From: JAGMXM01 sp964458325
Lineage (GTDB): Bacteria > Verrucomicrobiota > Verrucomicrobiia > Limisphaerales > UBA1319
Reading direction: 5' to 3'
NCBI GenBank assembly: GCA_964458325.1
Contig: CAYWIM010000101.1
Coordinates: 1-14,932 of the forward strand
Length of the DNA: 14,932 nucleotides
The first letter of the stretch is position 1, and each line of letters begins with the position of its first letter. Both the position numbers and the translations under genes were made by a program. Below, piece by piece: positions 7,006-14,877 of the stretch. Below the pieces are notes generated by a model that did not search any database, had not been told where the DNA came from, and saw only the letters and a program-made list of their open reading frames with translations.

Positions 7006-8531
7006 CTCGGCCTGCCACGGTTTACCTCGTCGGCGCGGGGCCGGGCGATCCGGCGCTGATGACCGTGCGGGGCGCCGAGCTGCTCCGGCAGGCGGATGTG
7101 GTGATTTACGACCGTCTGGCCAATCCCGATCTGCTGCGCGAGGCGCCGCCGAGGGCCGAGCTGATCTACGGCGGCAAACACGGTCCGGAGCCGGTGCTGC
7201 CCCAGGCGGAGCTCAACGCCCTGATGATCGCCAAGGCCCGGGCAGGGAAGCGCGTGGTGCGGCTCAAGGGAGGGGATCCCTATGTATTCGGCCGGGGCGG
7301 TGAGGAGGCGCAGGAGCTGCGGCGCGCCGGCATCGGATTCGAGGTGGTGCCGGGCGTGTCGTCGGTCGAGGCGGTTCCGAACTACGCGGGGATTCCGCTC
7401 ACGCATCGCGAGCTGGCATCGGTTCTGACCGTGGTCACTGGCCACGAGGATCCGGACAAGGAATGCACCCAGATCGATTGGGGTGCGGTGGCGCGGGCCG
7501 GCGGGACGCTGGTGGTGATGATGGGGATGAAGCGGCTGCGGCAGATTGCGGAGATGCTGGTGTCGCACGGCCGGCCGGCGGCTACGCCGGCGGCGGTCAT
7601 CCGGTGGGGGACCCTGGGCCGGCAGCAGGTGTTGAGCGGCACGCTGGGGGATATCGCGGACCAGGCCGAGGAGCGGCAATGGACATCGCCGGCCCTGATT
7701 GTTGTTGGCGAGGTTGTGCGGCTGCGAAGCCAGCTGAACTGGTTCGAGCAACGGCCGCTGTTCGGGCGACGGGTGGTTGTGACGCGGGCGCGGGCGCAGG
7801 CGGCGGAGCTGGCGGGGCCGCTTCGCGAGCGGGGGGCGGAGGTTCTCGAGGTGCCGGCGATCCGGATCGGCGCGCCGGCGGCGGCGGCTCCGATCGCCGA
7901 GGCGCTTGCCGGCCTCAATGCCTACGATTGGATCGTCTACACCAGCGCCAATGGGGTTGACGCTTTCTTCCAGCGGTTTTTCGCGCGGTTTCAGGACATG
8001 CGGGACATCGGCGGGGTGCGGATCGCCGCTGTTGGCCCGGGCACGGCGGCGCGGCTCCGCCAGCTGCATCTGCAGGTCGACGTCATGCCCGAGGAACATG
8101 TGGGCCGGAGCATCGTCGATGCCCTCGCCAAGTTCGAGAGCCTCGACAACCTGCGAGTCCTGCTGCCTCGGGCCGAGCGGGCGAATCCGGATCTGCCGCG
8201 GTTGCTCGAAGAGAAGGGTGCGATCGTGGACGACATTGCGTTTTACCGGACGGAGCCCGATCTGGACGAGGGGCCGGATGCCGATCGGCTCGGAGAGGAA
8301 GGGGCGGATTGGATCACGTTCACCAGCGGATCGACAGTCGAGCATTTCCACCAACGGTTCGATCTTCGCGGGTTGTGCGAGCAGTTCCCTCGAATGCGAT
8401 TGGCGTCGATCGGGCCGGAGACATCCAAGGCGCTTGCGGCGCTTGGTGTAACCGCTCACGTCCAGGCCGATCCGCACACCGTGGAAGGGTTGATTGACGC
8501 GCTGGTGAGGAATCAGTCCCAGGTGAAGTAG
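7002..8531 (+). CDS. cobA-hemD: uroporphyrinogen-III C-methyltransferase / uroporphyrinogen-III synthase fusion
   Basis: A 509-residue bifunctional enzyme. The N-terminal half (about 1-245) is the SAM-dependent methyltransferase that makes precorrin-2 from uroporphyrinogen III: VGAGPGDP (10-17), RLKGGDPYVFGRGGEE (87-102), PGVSS (117-121), GIPLTHR (130-136) and ALIVVGEVV (231-239). The C-terminal half (from about 254, GRRVVVTRARAQA) is HemD, which cyclises hydroxymethylbilane with inversion of ring D; IVYTSANGV, VLLPRAE and ITFTSGSTV are its usual landmarks. GAGGAGGG (6988-6995) gives a good ribosome binding site 6 bases before the ATG, which overlaps the hemC stop. With HemC it forms a route from porphobilinogen to uroporphyrinogen III (heme) and to precorrin-2 (siroheme, cobalamin). 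Such fusions are known in clostridia and several other phyla. Its last 19 bases overlap the end of gspK on the other strand. Confidence 0.95.
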   Translation: MTRPATVYLVGAGPGDPALMTVRGAELLRQADVVIYDRLANPDLLREAPPRAELIYGGKHGPEPVLPQAELNALMIAKARAGKRVVRLKGGDPYVFGRGGEEAQELRRAGIGFEVVPGVSSVEAVPNYAGIPLTHRELASVLTVVTGHEDPDKECTQIDWGAVARAGGTLVVMMGMKRLRQIAEMLVSHGRPAATPAAVIRWGTLGRQQVLSGTLGDIADQAEERQWTSPALIVVGEVVRLRSQLNWFEQRPLFGRRVVVTRARAQAAELAGPLRERGAEVLEVPAIRIGAPAAAAPIAEALAGLNAYDWIVYTSANGVDAFFQRFFARFQDMRDIGGVRIAAVGPGTAARLRQLHLQVDVMPEEHVGRSIVDALAKFESLDNLRVLLPRAERANPDLPRLLEEKGAIVDDIAFYRTEPDLDEGPDADRLGEEGADWITFTSGSTVEHFHQRFDLRGLCEQFPRMRLASIGPETSKALAALGVTAHVQADPHTVEGLIDALVRNQSQVK

Positions 8532-9586
8532 AGGAGCTGGATATCGCGTGGGTTGTTGCGGCGGAGAAGGCCGGTGTAGAGGCGGCGGTAGCTGCCGATC
8601 CGGGCCTCGACCTGGACCTCGAACGTGCCGCTGCGCACGGTGAAGTAGCGGGCCATCTGCGCCACCATCTGCGGGCCCATGCCGGGGACGTTGATGAGCT
8701 CGCCCGGGTTGCGGAACGGGGTGTCGTCCTCGTTGCCCTCGGCCCCATCGGGACCCGCCCGGAGGCGGATGATGCCCTGGGCGATGACGGGGTCGATGCC
8801 GGGGATGAACTGGAGGACGGCGGCGGAGGCGGTGTTGATGTTGACGAGCCGGCCGGAGATCGGGGTGAACAGGTCGATGAGGCCCGCCTGGATCCGGACC
8901 TGGCCGGTTTCATCGATGAAAGTCGAGGGGGCGTCGGAGGCCAGGATCGAGCGATCGGCGCGGCCGGGTCCGAAGAAGATCTCCCGGGTGACGCCCCGCA
9001 CCAGGAGGAGCTCGTGGATATCGTCGATGGGGCCGTTCTTGGCGTAATAGGGCGGCTCGAGCGACAGGTAATACTCGCTCTCGGCCCCGGATAGCAGCGG
9101 GTGATCGTCGCCGTCCCGCCAGTCCATCAGACAATCGACGATGGCGGAGGATTCGGCGGCGTCGACGCCCATCTGGTTGAGGGCCTGCTGGAGGAGGATC
9201 TGGTCGGACGTGTTGATATTGAACTTGCGTTCCTGGTCGATGATTTTGATGGAGAACGTGCCGCGGCCGAGGCGGTTGTTCTCGAGGGAGATATCGATCA
9301 AGTTCTCGTTGGTGCAAGCGGAGCCGCCGGCCCATTTCTGGTTGAGGGCGTCGTAGGGCTGGGCGGGCGTCATCATTTCCTGGGCGAGAACATAGCGGGC
9401 CAGCTCGATCCCGGAACGCCCCAGCCACTCGAGCTCGGCCTCGGACTGGTGATTCTGAGCGAGGCGTATCTCGATCTTCATCGAGTAGGCCATGCCGCCC
9501 GCCAGCGCGGCGAGGACAAAGATGACCGCCATCACCATGACCAGGGCGATGCCCGACTCGAGGCGCGGCTGGCTGGGGATTTTCAT
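8513..9586 (-). CDS. gspK: type II secretion minor pseudopilin GspK
   Basis: A 357-residue inner-membrane pseudopilin that caps the tip of the type II secretion pseudopilus with GspI and GspJ. The start is the ATG overlapping the gspJ stop (ATGA), which places a short leader before SGIALVMVMAVIFVLAALAG (11-30). As usual for GspK, the Glu at +5 found in other pseudopilins is missing. The alpha-helical insertion characteristic of GspK is recognisable: MDWRDGDD (154-161), an acidic segment of the kind that binds metal in this family, then PIDDIHELLLVRGVT (186-200). A second, hairpin-helix-like part follows (LVNINTASAAVLQFIPGID, 247-265; INVPGMGPQMVAQMA, 298-312). Last gene of the operon. Its 3' end runs 19 bases into cobA-hemD. 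The same frame is open upstream to 9985, but that part is a shadow of gspJ. Confidence 0.9.
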   Translation of the reverse strand: MKIPSQPRLESGIALVMVMAVIFVLAALAGGMAYSMKIEIRLAQNHQSEAELEWLGRSGIELARYVLAQEMMTPAQPYDALNQKWAGGSACTNENLIDISLENNRLGRGTFSIKIIDQERKFNINTSDQILLQQALNQMGVDAAESSAIVDCLMDWRDGDDHPLLSGAESEYYLSLEPPYYAKNGPIDDIHELLLVRGVTREIFFGPGRADRSILASDAPSTFIDETGQVRIQAGLIDLFTPISGRLVNINTASAAVLQFIPGIDPVIAQGIIRLRAGPDGAEGNEDDTPFRNPGELINVPGMGPQMVAQMARYFTVRSGTFEVQVEARIGSYRRLYTGLLRRNNPRDIQLLYFTWD

Positions 9587-10533
9587 GGGCCAAACCCCTG
9601 CGGATTGCCCCAGGGATAGTATGGGCCGCCCGGCCTCGAGTAACCGCCCGAGGTGCGGGAGCCCGGCTGGCCCGGGCGGGTTCGGCTCGGCCGGGTGAAA
9701 TCGGCGGGCGGCAGAAACTGGGTTGGAGGCTGGAAGGCGCCGGGGACGCCGGGCGCGCTGGGATAGACGGTGGGAGGTGTTGCGGGCATATTGGGGCGAA
9801 CACCGGGCGCCATGCCGGGGATGCCGCCCATAGGGGTGGCGAACTGGTATTCCCGGGGGATCATGATGGCCGGCACGGCGACGATCCGGGTGACCAGGTC
9901 CTGGGGCTCGGCCCGGAGGGTTTTGGACTTGCCGAGCCCCAGCGTGATGCGGACCAGCTTCGGGAGCTGGTTGGTGTAGGTCCACTCATCGGTCCATTCA
10001 TTGGCCCGGGGATTCCAGAAATCGAGCTCGAACAGGCTGACGTCCTTGGCCAGGGTCATCGCAAATGGTTTCTGGCTCTCGGATTCGGCCGCCAGAAGAG
10101 GCATTTGGTACATGACCAGCTCGGGTGATTCGTCCCCCCTCTCGACCGTGAACGTGACGCGCCGGATGACCAGGCCGCCGAACAGGCCGCTGGCTGGGAA
10201 CGAGGAGGGCAGGCGCGCGACGAAGCTCGAATAGGCGAACTCGGCCGATGTATCCATCTCGAACGCGTAGTATCCCGGGCTCGAGGCGAAGTACTGGACG
10301 CAGAGGAAGGCATCCGTGAGGGCGCGCATGGCCATGCGGGCATGCTGGACGCGCGCTGCGGCCTCGTTGGCAACGCGTGCGGACCGGAGGATCGCGGTCC
10401 AGGTCGAGTAGATCGAGGTGAGAACCATCCCCAGGATCGCCATCGAGATCATGATCTCGATGAGGGTGAATCCGGGGGCTGCGCGGCGGGGCGGGGCGGG
10501 CGAAGCGATCGGCATGGTAGCGGGCGGGTTCAT
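9583..10533 (-). CDS. gspJ: type II secretion minor pseudopilin GspJ with a proline/glycine-rich tail
   Basis: A 316-residue minor pseudopilin, long for GspJ (about 200 residues). The prepilin site is PG|FTLIEIMIS: cleavage after Gly21, methylated Phe22, Glu26 at +5, then a hydrophobic helix to about residue 45. The globular part (about 50-230) has GspJ-like features (LVIRRVTFTVERGDESPELVMYQ; PKLVRITLGLG). From about 232 to 316 it becomes a Pro/Gly/Arg-rich tail (GGIPGMAPGVRP, APGVPGAFQPP, RPGGPYYPWGNP), probably disordered and periplasmic. The start overlaps the gspI stop (ATGA); a second ATG at 10515 would leave a shorter leader. Neither has a clear ribosome binding site, which suggests translational coupling. 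Confidence 0.85.
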   Translation of the reverse strand: MNPPATMPIASPAPPRRAAPGFTLIEIMISMAILGMVLTSIYSTWTAILRSARVANEAAARVQHARMAMRALTDAFLCVQYFASSPGYYAFEMDTSAEFAYSSFVARLPSSFPASGLFGGLVIRRVTFTVERGDESPELVMYQMPLLAAESESQKPFAMTLAKDVSLFELDFWNPRANEWTDEWTYTNQLPKLVRITLGLGKSKTLRAEPQDLVTRIVAVPAIMIPREYQFATPMGGIPGMAPGVRPNMPATPPTVYPSAPGVPGAFQPPTQFLPPADFTRPSRTRPGQPGSRTSGGYSRPGGPYYPWGNPQGFGP

Positions 10534-10970
10534 CGGCGGGGCTGCAGGCCGGGGTTGAGGCCTGGATTGAGGCCGCCGCCGCCGAGCCCGCCGGGGCGGG
10601 CGCTCGATTCGGGGCGATAGAGGAGGATGCTCATGCGGATCTGGCCGCCGGGGCCGTCGTCGCGCTGGACCAGGAGATCGACCTGGTAGAGGCCGTTGGT
10701 GTGGGCGAGCACGATGTCGCGGGTCCAAGTGCAGCCGGGATAGAGATCGCCGAAATCGCCCGACTCGACTCCCTCCTCGAGCCGGTTGGTGAGCATGAGC
10801 TCGGCTGCGGGCACGCTGGCGTCCATGGTGAACGGCTCGAGGGCGCGGGCGGCGCGGAGGTTTTGCGAGACGAGGCTCAGGATGCTGAAGATGGCCATGA
10901 AAAAGATGGCCATGGCCACCATGACCTCGAGGAGGGTGAAGGCGCGCGGATGGAGGGGGGGGCGGCTCAT
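10530..10970 (-). CDS. gspI: type II secretion minor pseudopilin GspI
   Basis: A 146-residue minor pseudopilin that starts tip assembly with GspJ and GspK. Prepilin site PRA|FTLLEVMVAM: cleavage after Ala10 rather than Gly, Phe11, and Glu15 at +5, followed by a hydrophobic helix (AMAIFFMAIFSILSLVSQ). FTLLEVMVAMAIF is typical GspI. The globular part keeps the expected AAELMLTNRLEEG near 55-67. The C-terminus ends in a Gly/Pro tail with a small repeat (LNPGLNPGLQP, 134-144). GAGGTGAT at 10981-10974 is a strong ribosome binding site just before the chosen ATG, inside the end of gspH. ATGA overlaps join it to gspH and gspJ. Confidence 0.87.
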   Translation of the reverse strand: MSRPPLHPRAFTLLEVMVAMAIFFMAIFSILSLVSQNLRAARALEPFTMDASVPAAELMLTNRLEEGVESGDFGDLYPGCTWTRDIVLAHTNGLYQVDLLVQRDDGPGGQIRMSILLYRPESSARPGGLGGGGLNPGLNPGLQPRR

Positions 10971-11584
10971 CGGATCACCTCGAGATCGGCCAGGCCGGTG
11001 ATGACATCGAGCGAGATCTTGCGGTATTTGTTCTCGCGCGGCCACTGGAGGACGATGGTGAAGAAATCGGTGGTCCCGTTGGGGAAGAACCGGACGCGGG
11101 CGATTTCGGCGTCCTTGAGCTCCTGGAAATTGACATCGACCATCTCGAGGATGAGGTCATCAGCGAGGCGGGCATGGAACACGGATGCGCCGGGGGCGGA
11201 GCGGGTCTCGATTTGGGGCGGGGGCGGCATGAGGGGGGCGTCGAGGGGCTCATCGGTGGCGGGGGCGGGTGCGCGCTGGGCGCGGACTTCGATCGTGCGG
11301 TCCTGGGGGCGGATGCAGAGCTCGGCGGGATAGCCGTGGAGGACGGCCTGGGCGCGGGCCTCGCTGCAGGCCTCGGTGATGTCGCTGATGGCCTGCTGGA
11401 GAATGTTCTTGCGGATCACGCGGAAGGCCGTGGGCACGCCGATGGCCATGATCATGGCGGCGATGCCGATCACCACCATCAGCTCGACCAGGGTGAAGGC
11501 GGGGCGCACGGCCTGGGCCGCCCGCGGGCCATCCCGAGCCTGGGCGGAGACAGCCGCCATCCGACGCTGGAGGCAAGGTCGCAC
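10967..11584 (-). CDS. gspH: type II secretion pseudopilin GspH
   Basis: A 205-residue pseudopilin. Prepilin site RPA|FTLVELMVVIG: cleavage after Ala29, Phe30, Glu34 at +5, then a hydrophobic helix. ISDITEACSEARAQAVLHG (67-84) and the late RVRFFPNGTTDFF (163-175) fit the GspH/FimT C-terminal domain; a Pro-rich loop (about 104-124) splits it. GspH is preferred over the major pseudopilin GspG because the long beta-rich C-terminus lacks the GspG calcium-site pattern. The GTG at 11584 overlaps the gspF stop by one base (TAGTG). An ATG at 11560 (residue 9) is the alternative; neither has a clear ribosome binding site. Confidence 0.8.
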   Translation of the reverse strand: MRPCLQRRMAAVSAQARDGPRAAQAVRPAFTLVELMVVIGIAAMIMAIGVPTAFRVIRKNILQQAISDITEACSEARAQAVLHGYPAELCIRPQDRTIEVRAQRAPAPATDEPLDAPLMPPPPQIETRSAPGASVFHARLADDLILEMVDVNFQELKDAEIARVRFFPNGTTDFFTIVLQWPRENKYRKISLDVITGLADLEVIR

Positions 11585-12870
11585 TACCGGGCGATGTTGG
11601 AGGTGATGGCGAACATGGCCGACAGGACGCTGAACAGGAGGAAGCCCACGCCCAAGGCCATGAGGATGATCATGGCCGGCTCGATGAGGTTGGTCAGAAC
11701 GCGCAGGCCGATGCCGAGCTCATTCTCGTAAGTCTCGGCGATGTTTTTGAGCGATCCGGGGACATCGCCGGTCTCCTCGCCGATCTGGAGCAGATCGATC
11801 ATGAGCTGGGGGAACAGCTTGCTCCGGGCCAGCGGCTGCGCGATGGTCTTGCCGTCGGTCACCTCCTCGCGCGTGCGCGCGATGGCCTCGCGGACCATGA
11901 CGTTGGGCATGACCTGCTCGGAGATCTTGAGGGCTGTGAGGACCGGGACGCCATTGACGAGCAAGGTGGCCAGCGTGCGCGAGAACTGGGCGAAGAGATT
12001 GAGGCGAATCACCTTGCCGATCACCGGGGCGCTCATCTTCCAGCCGTCGATGGTCCGGCGGCCGGAGCTGGATCCCTGGAACCGCTTGAACAGGACCAGC
12101 CCGGCCAAAATCGCCAGGATCAACAGCCACCAGTAACCTTGAAAGAAATGGCTGATGCCAATCAGCAGCCGGGTCGAGGAAGGGAGCTGCACGTTTTTCA
12201 TGCCCTCGAATATCACGAGGAACTTGGGGAGCATGAAACTCATGAAGAAGATGATAATGACGATGCCGACCACGGCGACGATGGCCGGGTAGATCAGCGC
12301 GGCGACGAACTTGGACTGGACCTCGGCGAACCGCTCGTAGTGGGTGGCCAGGCGGCGGAGGACGTCCTCGAGGGCGCCGCTCTGCTCGCCGGCGCGGACC
12401 ATGTTGACATAGAGGTCGGTGAAGATGTGGGGCTGCTTGGCCATGGCGTCGGAGAGGCTGCGGCCTTCCATGACGTCCTGGCGAAGCTGGCGGCTGACGT
12501 CGGGAGGGACGCCTTTCGATTCCAGATGGGTCATGCTGTTCAGAGCGACCGTCAGCGGCATGCCGGAATGGAGGAGGTTGGCCAGCTGCTGGGTGAACGT
12601 GGCCAGCTCCTGCAGCTTGGGCCGGCGCCGGCGCTGGAGGAGATCGCGGATCCCCCGCGGGAGGAGGGACGCCAGGCCGCCGGCATCCCCGCGGGCGCTG
12701 GCTGCCGGCCGTTCGGCCCGCGCCGCGGCGCCTTGGGGGGCATCGACAGCGATGGGGATCAGCCCCATCCGCTCGATCTCGGAAAGGGCGGCCGCGCGAT
12801 CCGGCACGTCCAGCCTGGCCTGGATCAGCTCCCCGGACCGCCGCCGCGCCTTATAGGTGAATTGCGGCAT
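11584..12870 (-). CDS. gspF: type II secretion inner-membrane platform protein GspF
   Basis: A 428-residue polytopic membrane protein at the base of the type II secretion machine, where it links the GspE ATPase to pseudopilus assembly. N-terminal FTYKARRRSGELIQARLDV is the standard opening of GspF/PilC. Two GspF domains (about 88-210 and 290-412) each begin with a helical block (LATFTQQLANLLHSGMPL; FAQFSRTLATLLVNGVPV). Membrane helices lie at about 205-227, 250-266 and 395-420. Full length and intact. First gene of a run in which every gene overlaps the next by 1-4 bases. Upstream (12871-13087) is a divergent intergenic region shared with nfeD, in which I find no convincing -35/-10 pair. An Ala/Arg-rich linker (about 46-64) is longer than usual. 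PilC of type IV pili is the alternative, but the H-I-J-K neighbours settle it. Confidence 0.93.
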   Translation of the reverse strand: MPQFTYKARRRSGELIQARLDVPDRAAALSEIERMGLIPIAVDAPQGAAARAERPAASARGDAGGLASLLPRGIRDLLQRRRRPKLQELATFTQQLANLLHSGMPLTVALNSMTHLESKGVPPDVSRQLRQDVMEGRSLSDAMAKQPHIFTDLYVNMVRAGEQSGALEDVLRRLATHYERFAEVQSKFVAALIYPAIVAVVGIVIIIFFMSFMLPKFLVIFEGMKNVQLPSSTRLLIGISHFFQGYWWLLILAILAGLVLFKRFQGSSSGRRTIDGWKMSAPVIGKVIRLNLFAQFSRTLATLLVNGVPVLTALKISEQVMPNVMVREAIARTREEVTDGKTIAQPLARSKLFPQLMIDLLQIGEETGDVPGSLKNIAETYENELGIGLRVLTNLIEPAMIILMALGVGFLLFSVLSAMFAITSNIAR

Positions 12871-13087
12871 ATCGAAAACCTACTCTAATCAAAACCTCGA
12901 TCCGGGGAAAGTTGCATTTGCTGGATGCCGGATCAGCAGTTGCTTATGCAGGGCGATTCTGCCATCGTGCAGGCATCAGGCTTGGGCGCATGTCCGTGGT
13001 TGGGCGGGGGTCTGTGGGGGCCTGCCGGCCGGCAATGGGCGAAGGCAGGATTCCCGGTCGGTCGAGGTCCAGGCGAGAAGCGCGAAT

Positions 13088-13549
13088 ATGGTTGAGTGGT
13101 GGCACATTTGGGTGCTAACGGGCATCGGCCTTTGGATCGCGGAGGTCTTCACGCCCGGCTTTGTCGCGGGCGTTCTTGGAACGGCCTGCCTGGTTGTGGC
13201 GCCATTTGCGGGCGCGGGCTTCTCGTTCAAGGCGCAACTGCTTGTATTCGGGATGGGCACGCTCGCCATGGCCTTCGGGGTGCGCCCGCGGGTTCTCCGG
13301 CACTTCCGCCTGGAGGGGCCGAACAGCCAGACGAATGTGGATGCGCTGATCGGCGGGACCGGCCTTGTGACGGAGGCCATCGATTCCAAGTCGGGGACCG
13401 GGCAGGTCAAGATCGGAGGCGAGAACTGGCGCGCCGTCACGCCGGATGAGACCCGGATCGACGTCGGCGCGAAGGTGACGGTTCGGGCGGTGGAAGGCTG
13501 CAAGGTTGTGGTGCGGGTCGCGTCGAACGCGGAGAGGAAATCGTCATGA
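13088..13549 (+). CDS. nfeD: short NfeD family membrane protein
   Basis: A 153-residue membrane protein of the NfeD family. Two or three hydrophobic helices lie in the first 65 residues (WHIWVLTGIGLWIAEVFTPG; TACLVVAPFAGAG; LLVFGMGTLAMAFG). A C-terminal OB-fold domain (about 80-147) follows, including GGTGLVTEAI, GQVKIGGENWRAVT and VGAKVTVRAVEG. It lacks the ClpP-like protease domain of long NfeD, so it is the short type that works with a stomatin partner. The ATG is chosen because it opens the first membrane helix; the frame is open further upstream but with no signal. It overlaps the SPFH gene by 4 bases (ATGA), as expected for the conserved nfeD-stomatin pair. The exact role is unsettled; membrane quality control or microdomain organisation is usually proposed. 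Confidence 0.9.
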   Translation: MVEWWHIWVLTGIGLWIAEVFTPGFVAGVLGTACLVVAPFAGAGFSFKAQLLVFGMGTLAMAFGVRPRVLRHFRLEGPNSQTNVDALIGGTGLVTEAIDSKSGTGQVKIGGENWRAVTPDETRIDVGAKVTVRAVEGCKVVVRVASNAERKSS

Positions 13550-14544
13550 ACATCCCCTTGATCATCATCGCGGCGCTGGTTGTGTTCATCCTGGTCCTGG
13601 CAATCCAAGGATTCAAAATCATCCAGCAGTCGGAGACGATGGTCATCGAGCGGCTCGGCCGGTTCCACAGGACTCTGCCCTCGGGGATCAACATCATCTG
13701 GCCGATCTTCGACAAGCCGCGGAGCATCGAGTGGAAATTCATCACGACCGATCTCGAGGGGAAGAAGATCGTCCGCAAGGAGACGATCCAGCGGATCGAC
13801 CTGCGCGAGAGCGTCTACGATTTCCCGAAGCAGAACGTCATTACTCGAGACAATGTGGCGATCGAGATCAACGCGCTTCTTTACTTCCAGGTGACGGATG
13901 CGAAGCGATGCGTCTATGAGATCGCCAACCTGCCGGACGCGATCGAGAAGCTGACGCAGACGACCCTTCGGAACGTCATCGGGGAGCTGGATCTGGATCA
14001 TACTCTGACATCGCGCGACACGATCAACCAGAAGCTGCGGGCGATCCTGGACGAGGCGACGGACAAGTGGGGCGTCAAGGTGAACCGCGTCGAGCTGCAG
14101 GACATCATCCCACCCGAGGATATCAAGGTGGCCATGGAGAAGCAGATGCGCGCGGAGCGGGACCGGCGCGCCACGATCCTGGAAGCCGAGGGGGAGAAGC
14201 AATCGAAGATCCTCGAGGCGGAGGGCGTCCGGCAGTCGGAGATCACCAAGGCCGAAGGGATCAAGCAGGCCCTGGTGCTGAGGGCCTGCGGCGAGGCCGA
14301 GGCGCGCATCAAGGTTGCCGAGGCGGAAGCGGAGGCCGTTTCCAAAGTCACGAAGGCAATCCAGGATTCCGGGGGCAATCCGACGACCTACCTCATTGCG
14401 CTGAAGTATATCGAGGCCATGAAGGAGATGGTCAGCGGCAAGGACAACAAGATCGTCTACATGCCTTACGAGGCCTCCGCCGTGCTGGGATCGGTTGGCA
14501 TCATCCGCGATATGTTCGGCGCCAGCCCGCCATCCAAGACGTGA
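13546..14544 (+). CDS. SPFH/stomatin family membrane protein (QmcA-like)
   Basis: A 332-residue stomatin/prohibitin-type protein. One N-terminal membrane helix (3-20, IPLIIIAALVVFILVLAI) is followed by the SPFH domain (about 22-180) with QSETMVIERLGRF, LPSGINIIWPIFD, DLRESVYDFPKQNVITRDNV, VYEIANLPDAIEKLTQTTLRNVIG and DIIPPEDI. A long Ala/Glu-rich coiled coil (about 187-270) contains the repeats ILEAEGEKQ, ILEAEGVRQ and ITKAEGIKQ. It should form large rings on the cytoplasmic membrane together with the NfeD protein encoded directly upstream. GGAGAGG at 13531-13537, 8 bases before the ATG, is a good ribosome binding site inside nfeD. Length and motifs are normal. QmcA/YbbK and stomatin are names used for the same group. 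Confidence 0.93.
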   Translation: MNIPLIIIAALVVFILVLAIQGFKIIQQSETMVIERLGRFHRTLPSGINIIWPIFDKPRSIEWKFITTDLEGKKIVRKETIQRIDLRESVYDFPKQNVITRDNVAIEINALLYFQVTDAKRCVYEIANLPDAIEKLTQTTLRNVIGELDLDHTLTSRDTINQKLRAILDEATDKWGVKVNRVELQDIIPPEDIKVAMEKQMRAERDRRATILEAEGEKQSKILEAEGVRQSEITKAEGIKQALVLRACGEAEARIKVAEAEAEAVSKVTKAIQDSGGNPTTYLIALKYIEAMKEMVSGKDNKIVYMPYEASAVLGSVGIIRDMFGASPPSKT

Positions 14545-14583
14545 TCGCCGAGGAGGCGCACCGGGAACTGGCTCGAGGCTGCT

Positions 14584-14601
14584 GCGGACGGGGACGTCCG
14601 C
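14584..14601. repeat. short inverted repeat
   Basis: GCGGAC and GTCCGC form a perfect 6-bp stem with a 6-base loop (GGGGAC). It lies 40 bases after the SPFH stop and has no T-run. Confidence 0.5.
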
Positions 14602-14621
14602 GGTCCGGAAGGATTCGGAGC

Positions 14622-14639
14622 GCGGGCCTCCTGGCCCGC
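14622..14639. repeat. perfect 7-bp hairpin
   Basis: GCGGGCC, loop TCCT, GGCCCGC. A compact perfect hairpin with the same stem-plus-four-base-loop layout as the one at 14767-14786. Confidence 0.65.
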
Positions 14640-14711
14640 AGCGCTGTCGGCTGACGGGCTGCACGCTGCCGATTTGTGCCCGTGGAATGACGGAAACTAA
14701 ACTTGCAAGGT

Positions 14712-14757
14712 AGGGTGCGCACTCCGCTGCGCGCCGGGCTGTCAACCGGCAGCCGGC
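14712..14757. repeat. two adjacent imperfect inverted repeats
   Basis: First, GGTGCGC and GCGCGCC around a short loop (imperfect). Next, GCCGGGCTG and CAGCCGGC around TCAACCGG, with one bulged G. Both are GC-rich and neither is followed by a T-run. Confidence 0.45.
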
Positions 14758-14766
14758 ATTATGTAG

Positions 14767-14786
14767 GCCGGGTCCCCTGACCCGGC
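14767..14786. repeat. perfect 8-bp hairpin
   Basis: GCCGGGTC, loop CCCT, GACCCGGC. Perfect stem, preceded by GTAG. Same design as 14622-14639 but a different stem sequence. Confidence 0.65.
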
Positions 14787-14817
14787 GTCGTGAACTATTG
14801 ACGCGATGCCTGTTTCC

Positions 14818-14852
14818 CACCCTCTCCTCGATGGCCAATGGAGGAAAGGGTG
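14818..14852. repeat. 12-bp near-perfect inverted repeat
   Basis: CACCCTCTCCTC and GAGGAAAGGGTG pair at 11 of 12 positions around an 11-base loop. It opens a C/T-rich repeat block that runs to the window edge. Confidence 0.55.
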
Positions 14853-14877
14853 TCGGGGAGAAGGATCTTGGAACGCG

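Noticed and set aside
6831..8477. 548-codon open frame on the minus strand opposite hemC and cobA-hemD.
   Set aside because: Antisense shadow; low-complexity Arg/His/Pro-rich product.
12871..13087. Promoters or a small gene in the gap between gspF and nfeD.
   Set aside because: Several TTGC-like strings occur, but none pairs with a -10 at proper spacing on either strand, and no small frame has both a ribosome binding site and a credible product.
12976..14838. 620-codon open frame on the minus strand opposite nfeD and the SPFH gene.
   Set aside because: Shadow frame of two well-supported genes in GC-rich DNA; the repetitive Asp/Leu/Arg composition mirrors the coiled coil on the other strand.
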